Of a stretch of DNA of 64,000 nucleotides, positions 53,781-62,700 are shown piece by piece. Under the pieces are notes generated by a model. That model was not told where the DNA came from and made no database searches. It saw only the letters and a program-made list of their open reading frames with translations. How positions within the stretch are numbered: the stretch's first letter is position 1; every line of letters begins with the position of its first letter. A program made the position numbers and the translations under genes. Location: contig CAOKWI010000014.1 in NCBI GenBank assembly GCA_948473115.1, positions 1 to 64,000 of the forward strand. Reading direction: 5' to 3'. Origin of the DNA: an uncultured Lachnospiraceae bacterium. Lineage in GTDB: Bacteria > Bacillota > Clostridia > Lachnospirales > Lachnospiraceae.

Positions 53781-55130
53781 ATGGAGACCATCAGTTTTGA
53801 AAATATCAACGTAGAGGGTTTGTCCTTTCAGAAGATAAAAAATCTTTCTATCCAGCACACAGTGAACACCCATGGAACCTGCCATGTGGAAGGAGTCATG
53901 TGGCAATGGGATGCGGAACAGATGCTCAAAAGGGCGGATGAACATTCTGCCCTACAGATTACCACCACTGCGGCGGGACAAAAGCGGCGGCTGTTTTATG
54001 GAGCCATCCAGTCCGTCCGGGTGGAAAAGGAGAATGATTATGCCATTATGGTCATTGACGGCATCACGTCCAGCGGCAGGCTGGATACACGAAAGGAAAA
54101 CCGCACCTTCCAGAAGACGACCCAGACCTACAAGGACTTGATAAGCCAGCTGCTGGCGGAACGGGGAACGGTACAGATCACTGTGTCGGATAAGCAGGTG
54201 GGAAGTTTTATTATTCAATGTGATGAGACGGACTGGGAATTTATTGTCCGGATGGCGTCCCAGCTGGGCGCACCGGCCTGTATCAACATTGTGTCGGAGA
54301 CACCCCAGATCTATATAGGAATCCCTCCGGCACAGGGGGTTGTCAGTGTGGATACGGCTTTTGTCGGAGCGGGAAAGGAGATATTAGACACCGGCGGCGC
54401 CATTCAGCAGATTTCTACCTACGAATATGCTTATCTGGGACAAAAGCTGCAATTAAATGGAAAAGGGTATTACATCCGATCCGTGCAGGCAGATCTGGTG
54501 GACGGATTACTGGAGTGCCGCTACTGCATCTCGGCGCCTACCGGATTTCAGGTGCCGAAAATCGCTAACCGGCAGGCCTCGGGGAGAATGATAAAGGGTG
54601 AGGTCAAGAAAGTGGAGAAAGACAAGGTACAGGTACATTTTTCTTCCCTTGGCGAGTCATATGACGATGGAGGGGACTGGATGTTTCCCTATGCGACTGC
54701 TTATTCCTCCCAGGATGGCAGCGGATGGTACAGTATGCCGGCGGAGGGGGACGAGGTCAGGGTGTTTTTCCCCTCTGGCGACGAGGGAGAAGCGTTTGCA
54801 GCAGGGGCGGTGGCAAAGCACGTCAGGGAGAAGACAACGGACAAAGCCTGGAGAGGGATCAACGGAAAGGAAATCCTGATGACAGAGGAAGGGCTGATCA
54901 TTACCTGTAAGGATCAGGAAATATACATTGATCTATCGGATGAAAAAGGCATTAACATTGTCTCCAGCCGGAACATCAATGTGACATCCGGCGCAAATAT
55001 CACGCTTTCGGCCGGAAAAATACTGAAGATCGTTGCAGAGAAGGAAGTGGTCCTCGGGACCGCGGAGGCGCATATTAACGTCCGGCAGGATGGCATCAAT
55101 ATTACCGGTCAGGAAATTGTACTGGCATAG
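53781..55130 (+). CDS. VgrG-like spike protein
   Basis: 449 residues. Gp27-like N-terminal domains (about 1-265) with the ring pattern DETDWEFIVRMASQLGAPA. An OB domain (about 275-350: GEVKKVEKDKVQVHFSSLGE, YSMPAEGDEVRVFFPSGDEGEAFAAGAV) is followed by a beta-helical needle (about 385-445: NINVTSGANITLSAGKIL). This is the normal layout of a VgrG/Gp5 spike. No extra C-terminal effector domain. It should form the trimeric tip on the tube. Confidence 0.9.
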   Translation: METISFENINVEGLSFQKIKNLSIQHTVNTHGTCHVEGVMWQWDAEQMLKRADEHSALQITTTAAGQKRRLFYGAIQSVRVEKENDYAIMVIDGITSSGRLDTRKENRTFQKTTQTYKDLISQLLAERGTVQITVSDKQVGSFIIQCDETDWEFIVRMASQLGAPACINIVSETPQIYIGIPPAQGVVSVDTAFVGAGKEILDTGGAIQQISTYEYAYLGQKLQLNGKGYYIRSVQADLVDGLLECRYCISAPTGFQVPKIANRQASGRMIKGEVKKVEKDKVQVHFSSLGESYDDGGDWMFPYATAYSSQDGSGWYSMPAEGDEVRVFFPSGDEGEAFAAGAVAKHVREKTTDKAWRGINGKEILMTEEGLIITCKDQEIYIDLSDEKGINIVSSRNINVTSGANITLSAGKILKIVAEKEVVLGTAEAHINVRQDGINITGQEIVLA

Positions 55131-55153
55131 GATTGGATAAGGGAGAGCCGGGA

Positions 55154-56254
55154 ATGGAATCGACTGATTTTAAAGATATTTTTGAAAAGGACTGTTTTCA
55201 GGCTGCTGTGGGGGAAATGTTGAGGCAGACGGACAAAGTGATTCAGGGAGAACTGGAGTTGGTCATGGAGAAGTTCGTGGAACCCCTGCATGAGTTCCTC
55301 GGAAAGCTGTTGGAAACCCTGGAGCCCGACCCAGAGGCATCGGTAAAGTACATATGCATTTCCTTTCTGAGGAGTGCCATGTATGTGGGAGAGCCTGTAC
55401 TGCTTGTGGAGGCATACCGTGATATTCCTTTTCTGGAGGATCCGATTCTGGTTCGGGAGATGGACGGATCATGGTTTTTTCCCTGTTGGGAGCAATACCG
55501 TCAAAACCTGGAACAGAGTATCCGTCAGCAGTCACTGGGCAGATATGTCAGGGAACCTGAGCGTAAGTCTTATGATTCCAAAGCCATATCATTTATGCTG
55601 GTGTATTTGACGGTCTGTTTAAAATATATGGTCAGGAAGCTGGAAACATATCCTGAGTGGCAGGAATTAGAGCGGATGAAGGAGTTCACCCTGTCATACG
55701 GGGAATATATGGACTGGCAGTTTCCGCTGCTCCGGATCCGTGAGGAAATAGATCCTTTTTTGTGGGATGACAGGGAAATGAGCTTCCGGAAATTTCAAAA
55801 CAGAATCTATGAGGAGAAAGCATTTCAGGACTGGATCATGGATGACTGTGTATTTCGAGAATGTACCTTCCGCCATACTGTATTTGAGGGAACACAGTTC
55901 AGATCGACCCGTTTCTTTGATTGCATTTTTGAGGACTGTCATTTTCGGGAGGTGGAGTTCGGGGGAAGTTCCATTCTGTCCTGCCGTGTGAAAAACACAG
56001 TTTTTGAGGACTGTCGTTTCTTGGGAGGCCTCTATCAGCAGGGGGAGACAAAGGTATTCTATCCTGCCTGTACCTTTCGGTGGAGCCTGCTGGAATCGGT
56101 ACATTGGATACAGACGCCCACGAATGAGGCCGTTTTCGCGGACTGTCAGATATTTGATGAGACAAAGGATTATGAGGAGAAGGCTGAAAATGAAATACTT
56201 TATGATACCGCAGGATCGGCAGATGTCGAATCCAATCCTGCCCGGTCAGATTGA
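55154..56254 (+). CDS. Pentapeptide-repeat protein
   Basis: About 366 residues. The first about 230 are helical (two charged domains, no signal). From about residue 235 pentapeptide-type repeats run (CVFRE CTFRH TVFEG TQFRS TRFFD CIFED CHFRE given in fives), rich in Cys and Phe, forming a right-handed beta helix. ATG 55154 has GGGAG upstream; TTG 55133 is possible. It lies between VgrG and an immunity-like gene and overlaps the latter by 65 bases. It may be an adaptor or a protective protein; role unknown. Confidence 0.7.
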   Translation: MESTDFKDIFEKDCFQAAVGEMLRQTDKVIQGELELVMEKFVEPLHEFLGKLLETLEPDPEASVKYICISFLRSAMYVGEPVLLVEAYRDIPFLEDPILVREMDGSWFFPCWEQYRQNLEQSIRQQSLGRYVREPERKSYDSKAISFMLVYLTVCLKYMVRKLETYPEWQELERMKEFTLSYGEYMDWQFPLLRIREEIDPFLWDDREMSFRKFQNRIYEEKAFQDWIMDDCVFRECTFRHTVFEGTQFRSTRFFDCIFEDCHFREVEFGGSSILSCRVKNTVFEDCRFLGGLYQQGETKVFYPACTFRWSLLESVHWIQTPTNEAVFADCQIFDETKDYEEKAENEILYDTAGSADVESNPARSD

Positions 56255-56723
56255 TAAGGCAGTGTATGTGGACGGTGCGCCTGGAAGTCAGTTCCGACGT
56301 GTCCCGGATATGAGCGTGTCCTACTTTCCCAATTCCCCGGATCTGGAGAAGCCGGACATCCTGTATCAACCGGCGTTCCTGGTATCTGACCGGCTGAAAC
56401 GTCTGCTGGCCAAATATAATCCCGGCATGCAGTTCAAGGGCATCCGGTGCTACCCGGAAGACTTTGACGACCCCGAATCCCTGCTATACTGGTGGCCTAA
56501 TATCGGGAAAGTTGACTGCGTAAGCGAAAGGACGGAAAAATATCCCAACGGAACGATTCGGCATCTGGTGATCCAATCAGAGAAAATACAGGGAAAGTCT
56601 ATTCTTATGGTGGACGGAACCCTGGAAACGATCGTGCTGGTATCCATGGAACTGGCGGAAAGCATGCTCCGGCGGGGGATGTGGGGCATGGATTACGTGC
56701 CGGTGGATATGGCACTCAATTAG
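56190..56723 (+). CDS. Possible immunity protein (Imm/DUF1629-like)
   Basis: About 177 residues, soluble. VSYFPNSPDLEKPDILYQPAFLVSDRLKRLLAKYNPGMQFKG, then SMELAESMLRRGMWGMDYVPV, resembles the layout of DUF1629-type immunity proteins (a pVfS-like segment, then a terminal F-x-x-x block), but identity cannot be fixed by eye. ATG 56190 has AGGAG ten bases upstream and the gene overlaps the previous one. It sits directly before the VgrG-Rhs effector gene. Confidence 0.45.
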   Translation: MKYFMIPQDRQMSNPILPGQIDKAVYVDGAPGSQFRRVPDMSVSYFPNSPDLEKPDILYQPAFLVSDRLKRLLAKYNPGMQFKGIRCYPEDFDDPESLLYWWPNIGKVDCVSERTEKYPNGTIRHLVIQSEKIQGKSILMVDGTLETIVLVSMELAESMLRRGMWGMDYVPVDMALN

Positions 56724-56756
56724 TGTGAGAATACAGGAAATGCGGAGGGAAAGCAC

Positions 56757-59700
56757 ATGGGAAACACAGAGGCGCTGGAGCTTGGAAGAATAAGGGTGGA
56801 CATACCGGTACCCTATACTGCCATAAAGGAATTACATATTACGGACCATGCAAATGAATACGGAACCATGCACCTGTGCCTGATCCTTCCCGGGGCGGAG
56901 GAAAATATTGCGGGACGGATGGAGGGACAGCCGGTAACCGTCCTCACACCCCAGAAAGAGGTGGTCTTCGCCGGACTCTGTACCGGTGTGGGACTTGCCA
57001 GGGGAAATGAATATGTGGAAATGTGCCTGGAGGCCAGGAGCCATGCGTATGTGACGGACAGGGTTCCGAGGAGCAGAACCTTCCAGTCTCAGGGGAAAAC
57101 CCTGGCGGGGGTGGCTGGAATCGTACTGGAGGGGTACGCCGTGTCCCTGGAACTGGAACGGGACATTCCCATCGGGCAGATGCTGTCGCAGCAGGAGGAG
57201 ACAGACTGGCAGTTCCTCCGGAGGATTGCCAACCAGTTCGGAATGCTGATATATACCGATGTCAAGTCGGCCGGAATACGGCTCCATATAGGCACGGTGC
57301 CATTCTCCAGCCGCAGTCTGACACTGGAGGACGAATACAGCGCAAAGGATATTTCCATGTACTGGGACGTGAAGCAGAATACACGGGAGGATGCCTCCGC
57401 CTATGAGTTCCTGCAGAGGGGAGGGACACTGGAAGACCTGACAGTGGGAAGCGGCTGCATTGTGGAAGGAAAGGATGTCCCGCAGATTGTGACCGGGAGT
57501 GAGATCACTTCCTGGAGGGGACTGCTGCGCAATGAGGTCCTCCTGTCCTATGTGGATGGCGCCGTTCCTGCCCCCAGGGAAGTGTTCCATGGGTCGCACC
57601 GTGGAACCGGGACTGTGTCTGACGCGCCGGCAGTTCCCTTTACCAGTGTGCTGACAGGGGAGGTGTCACAGGTATGCGGCACGGATATCGAGGTGGACTT
57701 CGGCAGGGGGCCGGAAGACACCCGGTGGATCCCCTATACCAACCTCCTGGGGAATGACGTCTATGCAATGCCGGACGAGAAGGACAAGGTATTCTGTTAT
57801 TATGACAACGGCGGCGAGGTGGTGGCCCTCGGGAGCAAGGTGGAGGATACCTCCTCCCCTGACTATGACAGGCCATATGAGAAAAGCCTTACCGCCAACA
57901 ACCGGATGATCAGGTTCCGGGAGGAGGGTATTGACCTGACCGGGGACAGGAGGGAATTTGACGGCGGGGAGGGCCGCCAGGTAAAGATCACCTTCTCCGA
58001 CACGGAGGGGATCGACATTGCCGCGGAAGGGGACATCAGCATCACGGCAGCCGGGGACATCACCCTGCAGGCAAGGGAACTGCCGGGGGAAGGGGAAGAC
58101 CCCACGGCATGGTTTGACTGCTCCTTCGAGGCGAACATGGAAAAATTCACGGCACGGCATGAGGCAGGGGCTGAACTGTACCTGGCGCATAACGGGAAGG
58201 TGTCGGATCCTACCATGCTGGCCTATCTGCTGGAAATGCGGCGCATGATCGGTGAAAGCACGGAAAAAGGCATAGCAAGGGCATTAATGTCAGCCATACG
58301 GTTCATAACTGAAAACCCGGCGTTTACCGGGCAGGAGGGTCAGGAGGAACCGCCCGCACTGGTATTTGACTCAGTGGAGGACAAAAGGATCTCCATGGTC
58401 GCCCTGGGGGAACTGCAGGTGACTGTAGGCGGGTCCGGCATCAGGCTCATCGGGAACCATGTTTACATAAGCACGGCGTATTTTGAGCAGCTTGGCCTCC
58501 AGACCAGGGGAGGATACCCTGAGGTCAGTGAAAGCCCGAGGTCAGGCATGGACGTCTTCCTGGATTTTGTGAACGTGGCAATTGACATTGCGGTCATGTG
58601 CAATGTCGCCCTGTACCCGCTTAAACTCATCACCGTCGGCATTTACTTCTTCAGGGGGGACTATGCCTCGGCGGCGCTGAGCCTGATCCCCTTTTGCAAG
58701 ATAGGGAGCTTATTTGAGAAAGCGCCCAAGGTGGTAAAAGCGCTGTGTTACGTCAAGGCCGGGGTGGACATTGCCAATGCCAATGTGAGCACGAGTAATG
58801 CCATATCCCGTCTGGGGGAGCTGTATTCCAGGCAGGGGCTTTCCATGTTCGGTGACCTGGAGGCCTGGGAGGGCATCCTTGCCGTGACACAGGGCGCGGT
58901 GGATGTGTGCCAGTCCGCCAAATACATGAATGAGCTGGAGGGCGGCGGGAACTCCCGCAGACCGCCGGAGGGGGACGAAACCAGGGGAAGCGGCAGCGGG
59001 GACACCGGCGAGCCGAAGCCTGTGGCAGGAAGGCCGGACGGAAGCGACACAAAACCGGCCAACAACCAGTATGGGCTTGACCCTGTCAATGTGGTGACGG
59101 GGAGCCAGAAAATCACCCAGACAGAATTTGTCATCAGGGACATCCCCGGTGATTTCCTGGTCCAGCGCCACTATGAATCCATCTACAGGAACAGCGGCAG
59201 CATGCTGGGTGAGAGGTGGTTCCTGAACGTGGGAAGCTACCTGTCCGTCCAGGGGGACAGTGCGGTCATCATTCTACCCGACCGCCATCTGGAACGCTTC
59301 GCCAGACAGGAGGACGGCTCCTGGCGGAACCGGCGCGGAGGTGACGGCTCCGTGACCCTGACGGAGAAGAACCGCAAGTACCTTTTATATCAGCAGGACA
59401 CAAGAAAATCCTACTGGTATGACCCTGCCGGTAAACTGACTGCCATGGAGGACCGCAACGGGAACACCATCCACCTCAAATACATGGGTGAGGTACTGGT
59501 GGAAATGGACTTTCCCTGTGGACAGGTCCTGACCTTCCAATATGAAAGGGGAAAACTGGAATCCATCACGGATGCCATAGGCAGGACGGTGCAGTATGCC
59601 TATGAGGGGGAACTGCTGGCCCAGGTGACCTATCCTAACGGGGGAACCATATCCTACCAGTATACAGGGGAAGGTTTCCTGACCGGGATCACGGACCAGA

Positions 59701-62700
59701 ACGGCAACCTGTACGTGCAGAACGAGTATGCCAGGGACGGGCGTGTGACCAGGCAGTTCCTGAACCGGGACACGGAGCACGTGATCCTTTATGACGACCA
59801 TAACCGTACCAATACCTTCCTGGACATGTGTAATGGGGGGCGGGTGGAATACCATTACAACACGGACAGGCTGGTTATGAAAACAGTTTATTCCGACGGA
59901 AGTACGGAGGAAATCCGTTATGACGACCGTCAGAACAAGGTGTGGGAGAAGGACAGGAGGGGCAATGAACTGTCCCGGGTGTATGACCCGGGAAGCAGGC
60001 TCCTGGAGGAGACCCTGCCCAACGGGCTGTATACCAGGTATGTATACAATGACGAGGGACTGCCTGCCCATGTATGGGACAACGCAGGGCGGCAGCAATG
60101 GTACCGGTATGACCGGAACGGGAATCCCACGGAGATCCGCCAGGAGATCATGACGGGAGTGGTGCGGCGGGTACAGTTTACTTACGATTCCCTGGGCAGG
60201 GTGAAGGAGATCCTGGATGCCAACGGGAACAGGACAGCCTACACCTATGAGGGCGCCCTGGGACTGCCTTCCACCGTGACCACGCCGGAAGGCCATATGT
60301 CCCGCTACACCTACGACAGGGCCGGCCGGTGCATGGAGGCCACGGATGGGGGTGGAACCACCGGCTATGCCTATAACCACATGGACCGTGTGACCATGGT
60401 GACCAATCCCCTGGGGGAGACCACCAGATATTACTATGACGGCCTCTGCAACCTGACAAAAGTGGTCCGCCCCAACCAGGCGGGCCGGGGCGGAAGCGGT
60501 GCAGGGACGGAGTATGCCTACGATGCCCTGGACGGAATCACCATGACCGTGGATCCCCTCGGGAACGTGCATGCCACGCCCAGGGACGGGGAGGGGAACA
60601 TCCTGAAGGAGATCCACCCCAATGCATACGATCCTGCCACCGGGGACGGGGAAGGGATCGCCTACGAGTATGATGTATTCAACCGCCGCACGAAGATCCG
60701 CTACCCGGACGGCGGTGTGGAGCGGATCAAATATGACGCCGCGGGCAACATCGTGGAGAAGATTTCCCCCCTGCAGTATGACGAGGCAGGGGATGGGGGG
60801 AATGGATGGGGCTACAGGTATGACGAGATGAACCGGCTGGCCCAGGTCACGGATCCGGAAGGAAACGTGCAGAAGCGGTACCTCTATGACCTTCACGGGA
60901 ACATCGTGAAGCTGATCACGGCGGAAGGATACCTGACCGGCAGCAGTGACCAGGAGCGGGCCGGGGAATTATACCGTTATAACCACATGGGATGGCTGAC
61001 GGAATCCAGGAAGCCGGTGAAAAAGGAGGGAGGGACCGTCCTGTACCGGCTGACCCAGTACCGTTATGACCTGGCAGGGAACATGACCAGGGAGCTCCGC
61101 TACCTGGATTACCAGACAGCCGACAGCGGGAATGGCGCCATCCATACCATATCCTATGAGTATGACCGGGACAACCGCCTGACCCGGGTCAGCGACAGCA
61201 CGGGGGCCGTGCTGGAGTACGGCTATGATGGCGCAGGCAGGCGGACCAGGGAAAAGAGGAGGATCAACGACACCACGGACCAGGTCCTGTCCTATGTCCA
61301 TGACGGCGCGGGAAGGGTAACCGAGGTCAGGCAGAGCGCGGATGAGGAGGGCTGCGGGCGTAAGGCCTCCCTGACCAGGTATGAGTATGACGCCAACGGA
61401 AACATTACCCGGATCCGCCTGCCCTACGGCGCGGAGGTCAGGAGGGAATACGACGCCGCCGACAGGCTGGTCTCGGAGACCCACCTGGAGAAAAAGACGG
61501 GGATCCACAACACCACCCGGTTCCGTTACGACAGGGCCGGGAACCTGACAGAGGTCCTGGACAACAGGGGGAACAGTGTCCGCATGGAATACAGCCTGCT
61601 GGACCAGGAGACCCGCAGGACGGGGAAGGACGGCGGCATTACCAGGAGCTTCCATGACCTGGACGGGAGGCTGTGCAGGGTGGTCCGCCCCAATGAATAC
61701 CACCGCCTGGGCGAAAAAGGCCAGGGGTATGGGTATTCCTATGACCTGCTGGGAAGGCTGGCCAGGGTGACCCGCCCTGACGGGAGCCTGCAGGAGGAGA
61801 ACCGGTACGACAGGGACGGTCTCCTCGTCCAGACCACGGACGGGGCAGGCCGCAGCATCCGGTACGTCCGTGACCTGGGAGGCCGCCTGGTCCTGGTACA
61901 TACGGACGGTTCCGCCGCCCAGCGGTACGAGTATGACGCCTCCGGCAACATCACAGGTGCGGTGGACGGGGAGGGCAACCGGACGGAATACATCCTGGAC
62001 CAGTGGGGCAGGACCGTGGAGGTGAGGCGTGCGGACGGCGCCAGCGAGCATTACGGCTATGACCATGCCGGGAACCTCACCAGCAGCACCGACGCCAACG
62101 GGAACACCACCCGTTACGGATACAACTGCGCCGGGCTGGTGGAACGCGTCACCGACCCCCTGGGCGGGGAGGAGTCCTACCGGTACGACACCGGCGGCCG
62201 CCTGGCACAGGTGACGGACCGGAACGGTACCGTCACCAGCTACTCCTACAATTTATACGGGAACCTGACCGCGCGGACGGCCCGGGACCCTGCCCACCCG
62301 GGAAGGGACCTCTCCGAGACCTACGGGTATACCCCGGAGGGTCTGTTAAGGTCTGCCGTCTCCGGCGGCATGTCCTACCGCTATGAGCATGACGCGGAGG
62401 GACGCCTGGTGGGGAAAAGCGCCAGCGGGCGCACCCTGCTGTCCTATGGCTACGACCTGGACGGCAACCTGACGCGCCAGGAGGACGTGACGGGGAAGGT
62501 GACGGAATACACCTACAATGCCCTTGACCAGCTGGAGAGGGTGACGGATAATGGGACCATGGTGGCGGAGTATGCCTATTACCCGGACGGGGCCAGGAAG
62601 AGCCTGGCAAACGGCAGCCTGTATACGGAATACAGCTACGACGGGGACCGGAACCTTGCGGGCTTAAAGACCGTGCTCGGCACGGAGGTGCTGGCGGACA

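Noticed and set aside
59385..62066. Two long minus-strand open frames opposite the Rhs repeats
   Set aside because: They mirror the GC-rich YD-repeat coding on the plus strand and encode Val/Pro/Gly/His-rich repeats without motifs or ribosome sites.
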